From Amoebophrya sp. A120 (taxonomy: Eukaryota > Sar > Dinophyceae > Syndiniales > Amoebophryaceae), in the NCBI GenBank assembly GCA_905178155.1, contig CAJINV010000003.1, forward strand, positions 6,629,612-6,693,611: 64,000 nt of DNA, read 5' to 3'. Below, in pieces: positions 55,266-64,000 of this stretch (position 1 is the stretch's first letter; each line of letters opens with the position of its first letter). The notes below the pieces were generated by a model, which ran no database searches, had not been told where the DNA came from, and was given only the letters and a program-made list of their open reading frames with translations. The position numbers and the translations under genes are program-made.

Positions 55266-58200
55266 TCATATGTCCACCTGATAAGAGAACTCCGCGTTGT
55301 CTCCCAGGCGAAAACGCTGTTGCTGCCGGGACGAGGTCGTGACGTCCGTTGCGAGATTGAGCCCTCCTCTGTGCTGGTCTTGGACAAAGGGATCCAGAAC
55401 GCTTGGATAGATCGCATCTTCCTTGGGCACGAAACCTGGCGTCGTCTGGTTGTACTGTCGCGTGGTGGCAGGCAGGGGCCCGCTCACGACGCTTTTTGCG
55501 AACATGTAGCGGGCGGCCGTGTCGGGAATCCCGGTTGCCCACGGCTTGGCGTGCATGCGAATGCCGTGAATCTGCATGCGGAACTGGTTTTCCGCGCCCT
55601 GCGGGATCAGGGCGTAGAGCCGGTAAAACATCCCGCCGGTGGCACTGTAGACGGTGCTAAAACCGTGGTAGGTGAGCAGATAGGTGTCGCCCCCGTAATC
55701 GTAGTCGGTGGTGCAGGTCGTGCAGGGTCCGCGGCGCTGCCCGTCCTTGGAGTACTCGTGCGGCGCCGGACCCACGAGGTCTTCCGCAATCACGTTGTGC
55801 AGCGAGGTGTGCAAGCGCACAATGAGAAATACCTTTTGCCTCCCCCAGCCTTGGTCGTTCCACTTGATCGTGAGCACGACCTCTTCGAACTGCCCACTAC
55901 CCGATGTGCGGGGAAGAAAGTAGTCCCAGATGGGCGACACGATCTGCGTTTCGGTCGGATCTGCCGCGGGGTCGCGCGTGTTGCGCACCCCCACCAAACC
56001 GGGGATGGGGTATGCCAAGTCGCCGCTTGGAAGCCGGAGCGGCCTGTGCATGCGCACGGTAGACGCCCGCGCGTCGTAGGACAGAGTGTGCCGGAAGCGA
56101 TCCGAATACATAAAGGCGGGGCCGTCGTAGCGGTTCCACCCGTTTTTTCCGCAGTACTGCCGGTTTGCGTACAGGTGGAATCCGGGACGACAGGCCACGC
56201 AGTCGGGCGTTCCATGCACTGCGCAAGCAAATCCTTCCGAAGGGATCCCGTTGGGGCACAGGCACTTCCGCGCCGGGGCGATGGTCGCGGAGGTCGTCGC
56301 GGAGGTGACCACGTGCGCCACACTGGTACTGGGAGGAGGGGCGGTAGCAACTTCTACACTGGTCGCGAGCCTCTTGCCAAACACCCGCACCTGTGTAATT
56401 TGCAGTATGCGGACCTCCCCCGCGGCAGCGCCGGGCAATTCCAGTACCACGTACCGGCCCGGCTTACCCCCTGCGCACTCAACGGAAGCGGTCCCAATCG
56501 TGGAGCTCCGGGCAGCATCCAGGAAGTCAGCATTATACACGGCGAAGCGATCCCACCCTTTCCCGCTGTCGTACTTTAACGTTTCGCAGATCTCGTCCTC
56601 GTTTTGGGCAGGGCAGGCCGGATTTCCAATCTGCACGCAGGCGCCGTCCACGTAGCCCGCATCCGTGGCGGCGGTCCCCTGCAGGATCTTGCAGCTGGCG
56701 CTGTGCGACCGGCGGACAGGAGAGACGGAGATCGTCATTCCCTTGTCGTTGGCATCGGTGTCGACACCGGAGTTTGTCCCCAGCACATCGGGCCCCCATA
56801 ACTCCGTGTTGAAGAACAGCCGTCGCAGAACCCCATTGGTACTTTTGAGCGTGCTGATCTCGACCCTCGTAACCGTGAACAGCCCTCCGAGATCCACTTG
56901 CAACCAGGGACAGCGCAGAGTGGTCGAGTGGAAATTTGTATTATGATTCTCGTCGAGTATGTTTTGCGCTATCGTGGTAGTGCCCTCAGCTGTTACGAAA
57001 GGATGGTCGCCGGCTGTCGTCACCGTTCCGAACCCTCCCTCATAGGGAGTGATGTCATCCGGCTGGCGCAAGGGCTTGCACGCCTCGAACCTTTTGCCAC
57101 TGTACAGTGTGTAGCAAAACGGCAAGTAATGAGGGGTGGCCGGCGGGTTCCGACAGTAGTTGTGGTCTCCCACCCCTGTGCCAGGCCGGAGCGCAAGGGT
57201 GTTGGTGTGCGTTTGGGGCGACTGATCCGTCCACTTTTGGCACGGGTATCCCGAGATGGTGACGGTCTGGCAGCCGCGGTAGTTCTGTCCTTTTTCGTCG
57301 TACAAATTTTCGTCTCAGGATGCCGTTGTTGTCGTGGTCAGGGTAGTACAAGTACCGAACCTGTGATTGGGATCTGCAGTGTAGCAGAAGATGGTTGGCA
57401 CGTTCGCGGCCGGGGGACTGCGGCAGTAGTTGTGATCTCCCAACCCGTGGTCCGTGGTTCCACCGTAGTTGTGCGTGTGCGGTGACTGCGTCGACCATTT
57501 CTGGCAGAGATGGCCTTCTATGGTGCGCGTCTGGCAGCCACGGTAGTTTGCGGCGTCCGCCCCGTATGTCAGGACGTCGTTTTCCACACAGGAGGCGGTG
57601 GTGGTGGTAGTGGTGGTAGTGGTGGTGGTGTGATACACATTCTCCGGGTCCTCCACGATGCCTGAGCTGGGGCCGTTCAGATTGATGGGGATCCGGATCC
57701 GGTTTCCCCGGGGGCGAAAGCCCACCCGGCGAATTTTGCGGCCCGGCAGGTCCTATCAAATGCAAAAATGTCTGGGTCTGGAAGAGTGCAACTTGTCATG
57801 ATGTTTTTGGACTCTAAAAGTGCAAGACCAGCAAGAGGTGTCCGGTTTGTGCTACACGGACAGGGCATTTTTCATGCGGAAGGGGCATCAGTAAGCCCTC
57901 TAAAAGTCTGTGATGCTTAGTCATGCATTATAGGCATCATGGATCATGAGAAATCTGCATGACAAATCTTGCATTCTTCCAGACCCAGACATTTTTGCAT
58001 TTGATAGGTCCTGCGGCGAAATGTCGAGCGCGAGCTGCTGTCCGAGCCGCGTTATCCTGTGCAAAAGTAGCGTATTCGTATTGCAATCATGCATATGCAA
58101 ATCTTTTTCTTTAGGCAAATCCGCACTACATCTCTCACGTTGAGGAAATTTGTAATGCATTTATACGAGTACGATACTTTTGCAATGCATACGAGTGGGC

Positions 58201-61200
58201 TTCCCGTCCACCAGCAGTCGCAGCTTGGTTTTCTTCTCCGGCGTGGCCGTGGTGGCTACCTTGCGCCGTTTGACGGTCGGCCTCGGCGTCGACGGCGTGC
58301 CGTGGCTAGTACGCAGCTTTTGTTCATCACCCACACTCGAGGTGGTCCCGCCCCCGTGGTCCTCCTGCCCCGCCCCCGCGGCCGCGCTAGTGCCCTATCA
58401 ACTGCATATGCGTCTGGGTCTGGAAATTTGTGATGCAAGAAAGGGATGATAGTTAGCACACTCTCAAGGCGCTGGCAAGCGTGACAACTTTAAGCTTTTT
58501 CGTGGTTCGGAGTTGCGTACTCCGCATGAGAAGCTGCGTTTTTGCATGACAGGCAAGAGGAGCGTTTCGCGGCCACGCAGTACAGAGTTTACTTTAGAGT
58601 CATGCCAGAGTAGCATGACAAATCTCGCATCAAAAATCTTCCAGACCCAGACATATTTGCAATGCATATGCCCCCACTGCTGCTGATCCTCGTTAAGGTT
58701 GGCGCGTCCCCCCGCTGGTACAGCCAGAAGCCACAGAACATCAGCGCGTTGTTGGCGGTGTTCCCCGAGCTGTCTCCGATGCGGATTTTCCAGACCCTTT
58801 TGTTGATCGGAACCCAGGTGCCGGTCGTCTTCACCAGGCCCGGCGTCCGGAGGGCAGCCTCCGGGATGCCGCTGTCGTTCAGGTAAATTTTGGCGTTCTG
58901 GATGGACTGGCCCCGCGAGCCATCGTCCAGTTGAAACAGGGTGAACCCCGCAATGTCCCGCGGCACGCGGTCCTGGAATTCGACCGCCCACCAGTTGTTC
59001 GTGCCCCCGTTGTATGCATTGCAAATATGTCAGGGTCTGGAAGGATTCAAATTTGTGATGCGAGTTCCACAACATGCCAACATCTGTCATGCGTGGCCAG
59101 AAAAAGGCCGCGCTTCGGCTTCTTGTCACAGAAAAAGTGGATTTGTAGTCATGCGGCTTAAGCATTAGGCTACCTGCCCGAAACCTGTGGCGCTAGGGCT
59201 TGCACGCCAGACGATCTGGGTCAGGCACAAACTGCATGACAAATGTTCGCATTCTCCCAGACCCAGGCTGCATATTTGCAATGCGTACGTTGTGAAAGCA
59301 GTACCCGTCCGCCTGTTCCCCGACCGCGGTTATGACAGTGCACAACCCCCCCTCGCCCTCATTTGTCATACAAAAGCCAAAAGCCCAAATCCACGCGCTG
59401 GGCTGCGCTGCCATGTGGCAGTGTTTGCATGACAGATTGTGGAAGCCTAAACAGTACTGCATGACGCGCTTGAACTTGTCATGCGCAGGCTCCATGTGCG
59501 CTGGTGTTTCTATTGCTGCTCATGCAATACGAACAATGAGGCGGAGGGGGGGGGTGCACTCTCATAGCGGTGGTGATGCCCTCGGGACGGGTCAGCACCC
59601 AATCTATCCAAAGAAAAAAAGTGTTATGGTATACACATCTGCTGCAACTTCAGCAACACAAACTTGCTCTGCACTTTTGGTTTTGCAGAGAAAACTTGCA
59701 ATACAGAGACCCTAAGGGAAAACACGTACGAAACTACGCTCGGGCTCGCATGCCTTTCGTCCGGCATGAGAGAGGTTGTCTGTCTTGCGCGTTCCGCAAC
59801 ACGATGTGCAACTGTAACGCTTTTTTCTTTGCATACGCTCGGCGCCGCACTTCGCAGGGAAGTCCACAGGACACGTATCCAAGCAAAACACTGTGTGAGT
59901 GTAGCTTTGTGTTCCAGACGATGCCATACATTTACACCTGTCATGCTGGACATGCGTCAGAGGCTCTTTTCGAACGCGGTTAGGTTTGTTTCACGTACTC
60001 GCTACGCATGACAGGTTTTGTCTGTTATGCGGAGCAAACTTGTGATGCTGTTCCTCCAAGAAAGTTACACTTACACATACACAGTTTTTCTCTCGCATAA
60101 CACGATGCGGGGGTGGAATCGCACGGATTGTCCACCGCACAGGTTGCGGGGTTACTCGTTGCCGCTGGGTCCACCCAGTCGCTGCCTCGGTAGTAGGGCG
60201 ACATACTCGCCCGCAATAGTTCGGGCGGCACGAAGCTTCCGGTCGTACCAACCGGGAGCCCGTTCAAGGGCAGGAGCGCGGCCGGATCGCTGCTGTCGTA
60301 GGTGCTCAGCACGTCCTCCCGACACAGCGCTGTCATGTCCAGGCTGTTCAATCCCGTGTTTTGCGCTTGCGAAGAATCCGGCATATCCTCGGTTTTGATG
60401 TTGCAGTCCCCCGTGGTGCCATCCGTCAGCTTTGCGGTCCCAGCAACACCACCGTCGGGACGGTGGACCAAGTGCTTGCAGCTGGGGTTTTGCGCACAGA
60501 GACGGACTATCAAATGTAAAAATGTCTGGGTCTGGAAGGTTACCAGGTTTGTCGTGCATATTTTGCATGACTCAGGATGTCTGTAATGCATGATCTAGCA
60601 TCACATGTTTCTAGAGGCCTTCCTGATGCCTATCCCGCATGACAAATGCCCTCCCCGCGTAGCACAAACTGGGCGCCTCTTGGTGGTCATGCAATACAAA
60701 TTTTTTTAGAATCCAAAGTTAGCATCACAAGTTGCATTCTTCCAGACCCAGACATTTTCACATTTGATACGGACGCATTCCTGCCACGTTTTTCCGGATG
60801 TCGTAGTCGTCGCGCCTCCACTATCCAGGAAAAAACACCCATCCCCATCCAATTTGTCATGCAAAACATGCATAAAATCCACTATTTGCCATGCAAAAAA
60901 TGGATGGGGATGGGTGTTTTTTCCTGGATATCCACCGTAGTCGGTATTCAACAAAGGTCTACAGACGGACGACCCAGACGCCGTGCCGGCCAAAACGTCG
61001 TCTATGGGATTCCCAAACGTTACATCCTCAGTCAGCTGTATACATGAATTAGTAATGCAAGAATGGCAAAATTAGTAATGCAAGAATGGCAAAAGTGAAA
61101 GGAGGAAGATCACGCCTTTTGCATTACAGATTTGCCACGGATTCTAGTGCTATTTAGCGCGTCGAGAAGTTGTCATGCGAAGAATCATCATTTAGTGGAC

Positions 61201-64000
61201 ACCCGCTCCCAGCGCCAAAGGTCAGGGACGCCCTCGCCGGCGGGTGGGCGAGGAAGCACTTTCGGCGACCTCATCATACAAGATCGTGTGAAGATGAGTG
61301 ATGCTGTTTTTGCATGACAAATCATGTTTGTAACAGTTGAGAATGTAACGTTTGAAAGCGCCATATCGCACTCGGCGATGTTTCTGCCCTGCCAGGTGGC
61401 AACCTCCGCGGCGTTCGTCGTGCAGCCAGCGGCCATCAGCTCGCACCCTGATGCAGTTTGGCCGACGATCGGCATAAAGAACGCGCTGCACTCGGGAGTC
61501 AAGGCTCATAGGTATCGGCACTCGCTGATGGTGTAGTCGCGGTCCACGTACTTGGTCTGCACTTGGCGCGGGATAGCGTGATTGAACGAGACGCCGTCCG
61601 GGGGCGTGCAGTGCCCAGCATACGCCACCGGGCACGTGGTAGCGTCAACCTGCGGCACTGCCGTGGCGTCCACACACGTGGCGCTCAGTTTGGCCAAGGT
61701 GTAGAAGTGAGCTGCGTGCACGTCCGCAACCCGATCTTGGGTGCATCCGGCTCTGTAAAGCTTGCAGGTGATTGCTCCGCCGGGGCTCTCGACAACGAAG
61801 GCCGCACAGTTCGCATTGGCGCGACACCGCGCGGCACACGCCTGCCACGGAATGTCATTTCCCTCGTTCGAGATAAGCAGGCTGCTGTCTTCATTGCACC
61901 CGCCGATCCACTCCATGGCGCAGATCGGGGTCGCGTGCACGTCTTCCATGGGACGCGTCGTAGTCGTCGTCGTGGAGGTCGCCGTGCGACAGGTCTCGAG
62001 CTTCCACGACTGCCACTTTGTGGCGGTCGTTCGCTTCCCACATTTCGCAGCATTGGACAACAGCGCGCAGTGTTTTCGGTCTCCTGCCCCTGTCTCGTAC
62101 AAAATTAGCATAAACGAGTCGCAACCTTTCGTGACAGCGCACAGGTACCGACATTCGGCCACCGTGTACTCTCGCCGGTTGTCTTGGTAGAACCTCGAAG
62201 CGGACCCGTCCGCAGTATCGTAAGGAAAAATCCCCCCTCCCCATATCGCGACGAAGTTCCTGACGGTGGATTTCCGTACACAAATGCGCGCTGTCCTGCA
62301 ATAAGGCATCGCAGCCAGATCCTCAGCCTAGGGAGGGGCGTTCGGGATCGGGTCTAGTTGTTTAGCATTACAAACAGCTGCCCCCTAGGCCCAACAGCAT
62401 GCCAAATCGCTTCCATAATGGCGCGGAAGCCTCTGCGCTTGTCCTCTTGCAGGACAGACATGGATTGTGGTCTCAAATCAGCAACACAAATTTTCGGAAA
62501 CATACCGCTTCGATATGGGGAGGGCGGATTTTTCCTCTCAATACGCAGGGCAACTGCCGTGCGTCGTGAGAATTATTCCCGGGCCGCCATTCTTCGGACA
62601 TATCGAAGAAAAAAACCCCATCACAATCACAAAATTCAAATTTTCAAAATTTTGCAGGAGCTGAACAAAAAATTATTTTGATTTTCAGGTAAGAAAATAC
62701 TTTTCAATTCTCGAATGCGAATGTATTTATTTTTGTGTTAGCTATTTGGTTATGTCAAAAATGGCGGCTTGAATAAGCTAGTTAAGAAAGAGTTCTGAAG
62801 ACAAACGATCAGCTTCCAGCAGACGAAGCTTGGTAGATGGGGTTGTCGCCCTCTGGCCCCAGGTGGGGCCAGAGGGCGACAACCCACACTACCACTGTTC
62901 GTCTGCTGGAAGCTGAGCGATTGTCTTCAGAAATCTCTCTTCTTAACTAGCTAGCTTACCGCCAATAGCCAATATCATAAGTCATCTGCTGCAAAACTCA
63001 ACATTCAAAACCAGATACAACAGGTTCGGGAGTGCCGCGAAAGTCCAACGAAGTTTTAATTTTGATGGTCAAAAATTTTGAAAATTTGAATTTTGTGATT
63101 GTGATGGTGTTTTTTTCTTCGATAGGACAGGAATCCGTGTCAATCGGCGGGACCGCGGAGCTGTCGAGGCAATAGGCGCTGTTCTTCTCGAGGGAGTAGT
63201 ATTTCGTTGTCTTTAGCTTCTTCGGCTTTGGCTGGTCCGGACCAGGTGTGATATCCTCGCCCCGAGAAAAGCCAGCCTTTGTAAATTTACAGCCTCCATT
63301 ATGCAAGAAAAAAACTATGTGAGTGTAAATCTGTGATGGGAAACACACAACACAATCACACCTGTCATGCTGGTCAGCCATCAACTCCTGTTTTCGTATG
63401 TCTTTTCACGTACAGGCTGCGCATGACAGGTTTTCTTTGTCATGTAGAGCAATTTTGTCATGCTGTCTCTCCAAGACACCTACACTCACGCAGCTTTTTT
63501 CTTGGATATCCATCGTTCGCGCAAAAGCCGGTAGCTGACGGGGAGTCGTTGCATCTCCTGAGCAAAAACGTCCCCACACTAGAGTTCTTGTCATGCAAAT
63601 CTACACGCCAAAAAAGTTTCTCATGCGGAGCCCCATGAGAAGCATTCTCTATTCGTGTTTAGGGATTTTTGATGCTAGAATCAGCATGACAATCTAGGTC
63701 TGTGATGCTGCTTAACTAGCTAAAACAGAAGCACACTACGACGGCAAGCCTGTCATGCGAAACCACTTAAAGCTGGTTGATTTGTCTAGCAGATTTCCCA
63801 GCTTGACTCTGGTCGTGTGGGGACGTTTTTACACAGGATATTGCACATCTCGAAGCCAGCGCATTCCGGGTCCTCGCGACAGCGCGCGTCGCAGACCTTC
63901 AAGTTCCCGTTCGCCGTGGGTAGCGCCAAGCTCGTTTTCTCATCGAAGTTCAGCGGGATTCCACTGAACTCCGCGGGACACACGTCGTACCCGACGGCGC
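55266..64000 (-). CDS. Gene 2: secreted mosaic protein (PAN/Apple-like, discoidin-like, kringle, EGF-like), 5' partial
   Basis: Minus-strand segments: 63846-64000, 63514-63553, 63130-63299, 62549-62600, 61371-62215, 60936-61002, 60775-60821, 60105-60507, 59841-59875, 59572-59604, 59293-59330, 58674-59012, 58197-58395, 58012-58052, 55266-57753. They give about 1,649 codons. Four or more PAN/Apple-like modules (pattern C-x2-(L/R)C-x4-C-x2-F then G-x-C-x-L) lie near residues 10-50, 150-190, 240-290, 370-400 and 450-490. A discoidin-like segment (NNWWAVEFQD) is near 628-735. Two kringles with NYRGCQT, CQKW and GDHNYCR span about 876-955 and 967-1034. A second discoidin-like domain covers about 1096-1283, and an EGF-like CLCPNG...CRPGFHL motif about 1318-1355. 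Thr-rich linkers separate modules. I infer an adhesive extracellular protein. Two in-frame TGAs (61506-61508, 57315-57317) sit at conserved Cys positions. The N-terminus is beyond the window. Confidence 0.85.
57754..58006 (+). mobile_element. Introner, family A, intron 14 of gene 2
   Basis: Direct repeat GGTCC at 57749-57753 and 58007-58011. Family A TIRs. Oriented opposite to transcription compared with most family A copies in gene 1. Removing 258 bp keeps frame (ISPQD joins LPGRKI). Confidence 0.95.
58053..58191 (-). mobile_element. Introner, family E, intron 13 of gene 2
   Basis: Ends TATCCTGTGCAAAAGTAGCG and CGATACTTTTGCAATGCATA. Flanking 5-mers CGCGT and CGAGT match at 4/5. Removing 144 bp keeps frame (VDGKPT joins RLGQQL). 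Similar in size to the family E copy at 2053. Confidence 0.88.
58396..58668 (-). mobile_element. Introner, family A variant, intron 12 of gene 2
   Basis: Left end TATCAACTGCATATGCGTCT, right end CAGACATATTTGCAATGCATA. Direct repeat TGCCC at 58391-58395 and 58669-58673. Removing 278 bp restores frame (ISSSGG joins TSAAAG). Confidence 0.93.
59013..59287 (-). mobile_element. Introner, family A variant, intron 11 of gene 2
   Basis: Left end TATGCATTGCAAATATGTCA. The right end has a small insertion inside CAGACCCAGGCTGCATATTT. Direct repeat CGTTG at 59008-59012 and 59288-59292. Removing 280 bp joins GYCFHN to GGTNNWW. Confidence 0.93.
59331..59566 (-). mobile_element. Introner, family H, intron 10 of gene 2
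   Basis: Ends TATGACAGTGCACAACCCCC and GGGGGGTGCACTCTCATA. Direct repeat GCGGT at 59326-59330 and 59567-59571. Removing 241 bp restores frame (GITTA joins VGEQAD). Confidence 0.93.
59605..59835 (-). mobile_element. Introner, family I (diverged), intron 9 of gene 2
   Basis: Ends TATCCAAAGAAAAAAAGTGT and CGCTTTTTTCTTTGCATA. Flanking 5-mers CAATC and CGCTC agree at 3/5. Removing 236 bp gives the required frame (FPAKCGA joins DWVLTRP). Confidence 0.8.
59876..60099 (-). mobile_element. Introner, family I, intron 8 of gene 2
   Basis: Left end TATCCAAGCAAAACACTGTG, right end CACAGTTTTTCTCTCGCATA. Direct repeat ACACG at 59871-59875 and 60100-60104. Removing 229 bp joins CDSTPAS to CPVDFPAKC. Confidence 0.94.
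60508..60769 (-). mobile_element. Introner, family A, intron 7 of gene 2
   Basis: Direct repeat CGGAC at 60503-60507 and 60770-60774. Family A TIRs. Removing 267 bp reunites the PAN-like motif WQECVRLCAQNPSC. Confidence 0.95.
60822..60930 (-). mobile_element. Introner, family J, 109 bp, intron 6 of gene 2
   Basis: The shortest element: 30-bp perfect TIRs beginning TATCCAGGAAAAAACACCCA around a 49-bp loop. Direct repeat TCCAC at 60817-60821 and 60931-60935. Removing 114 bp keeps frame (DYGG joins GATTTT). Confidence 0.96.
61003..61365 (-). mobile_element. Introner, family F, intron 5 of gene 2
   Basis: Left end TATGGGATTCCCAAACGTTA, right end GTAACGTTTGAAAGCGCCATA. It keeps the GTAACAGTTGAGAA word of the family. 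Flanking 5-mers TCGTC and TCGCA agree at 3/5. Removing 368 bp gives the required frame (NIAEC joins DVLAGTA). Confidence 0.82.
62216..62543 (-). mobile_element. Introner, family C, intron 4 of gene 2
   Basis: Ends TATCGTAAGGAAAAATCCCC and GGCGGATTTTTCCTCTCAATA. Direct repeat CGCAG at 62211-62215 and 62544-62548. Removing 333 bp restores frame (THGSCPA joins DGSASRF). Confidence 0.95.
62601..63124 (-). mobile_element. Introner, family K, with internal foldback, intron 3 of gene 2
   Basis: The longest simple TIR seen: TATCGAAGAAAAAAACCCCA continuing for about 45 bp, with the inverse at the right. Direct repeat GGACA at 62596-62600 and 63125-63129. Removing 529 bp joins IDTDSC to PKNGGPG. A second, separate palindrome occupies its centre. 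Confidence 0.95.
62740..62990. repeat. Foldback nested in the family K introner
   Basis: Inverted arms of about 100 bp or more meet at CTCTGGCCCCAGGTGGGGCC (near 62850-62870). The arms include AGCTTCCAGCAGACGAA and AACTAGCTAGC. Probably an independent insertion; exact ends and duplication not resolved. Confidence 0.8.
63300..63508 (-). mobile_element. Introner, family I, intron 2 of gene 2
   Basis: Ends TATGCAAGAAAAAAACTATG and CGCAGCTTTTTTCTTGGATA. Direct repeat TCCAT at 63295-63299 and 63509-63513. Removing 214 bp joins FCAND to GGCKFTK. Confidence 0.95.
63554..63840 (-). mobile_element. Introner, family D, intron 1 of the visible part of gene 2
   Basis: Left end TCTCCTGAGCAAAAACGTCC (second base changed from A). 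Right end GGACGTTTTTACACAGGATA. Direct repeat TTGCA at 63549-63553 and 63841-63845. Removing 292 bp restores frame (AGFEMC joins NDSPSA). Confidence 0.94.

Noticed and set aside
55266-57305. Gene 2 C-terminal part as a separate gene starting after the TGA at 57315
   Set aside because: The frame is identical on both sides of the TGA, and the kringle it interrupts has its partner residues on both sides.
1928-64000. Organism-wide reassignment of UGA to cysteine
   Set aside because: Three genes appear to use TGA as terminator and the copia TGA falls at a Trp position. Kept only as one hypothesis for gene 2.

Overview
This is a eukaryotic nuclear window, probably from an alveolate of the dinoflagellate lineage. 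An Amoebophrya-like syndinian is my best guess. The basis is gene architecture: large extracellular-type proteins with many introns, and nearly every intron is a small transposon-like element. There are no bacterial operons, rRNA, tRNA or CRISPR arrays that I can recognise.

The central result is an intron system. Three protein genes are interrupted by 36 elements. Each begins TAT and ends ATA (a few termini have decayed), carries terminal inverted repeats (TIRs), and lies between two copies of a 5-bp direct repeat. The repeat is perfect in 29 cases and 3/5 or 4/5 in 7. Removing one element plus one repeat copy restores the reading frame in all 36 cases. The flanking 5-mers differ at every site, so there is no shared GT-AG boundary. 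I sort the elements into families A to K by TIR. One ordinary GT-AG intron sits among them (22540-22879).

Layout. 1-1578: GC-rich tandem repeat, then about 165 copies of an AGCTTTT heptamer. 1928-24412 (+): gene 1, 23 exons, 3,315 codons plus stop, 5' end not found; a BspA/DUF285-repeat ectodomain, a membrane segment, a long charged region, then more membrane segments. Its second intron is 6.5 kb because a 6.2-kb foldback element (Q) sits inside a small introner. 24413-28808: non-coding sequence with hairpins and repeats. 28809-49797: a transposon cluster. It holds a degenerate Ty1/copia element on the minus strand (LTRs near 34065-34310 and 46684-46937), split by 1.2-1.3-kb non-autonomous DNA elements with 6-bp target duplications (family L five copies, family M three, family N two). 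49804-51600: AT-rich sequence with a GC-rich island. 51634-52954 (-): gene 3, a two-exon hypothetical gene. 52955-55265: nothing recognised. 55266 to beyond 64000 (-): gene 2, a secreted-type mosaic of PAN/Apple-like, discoidin-like, kringle and EGF-like modules, 15 exons visible and 5' end outside the window.

Gene 2 has two in-frame TGA codons, both aligned with a conserved cysteine of its own repeats. Genes 1, 2 and 3 also appear to end with TGA. The conflict is reported, not resolved. Exon joins rest on frame continuity plus matching direct repeats; no transcript data were available.
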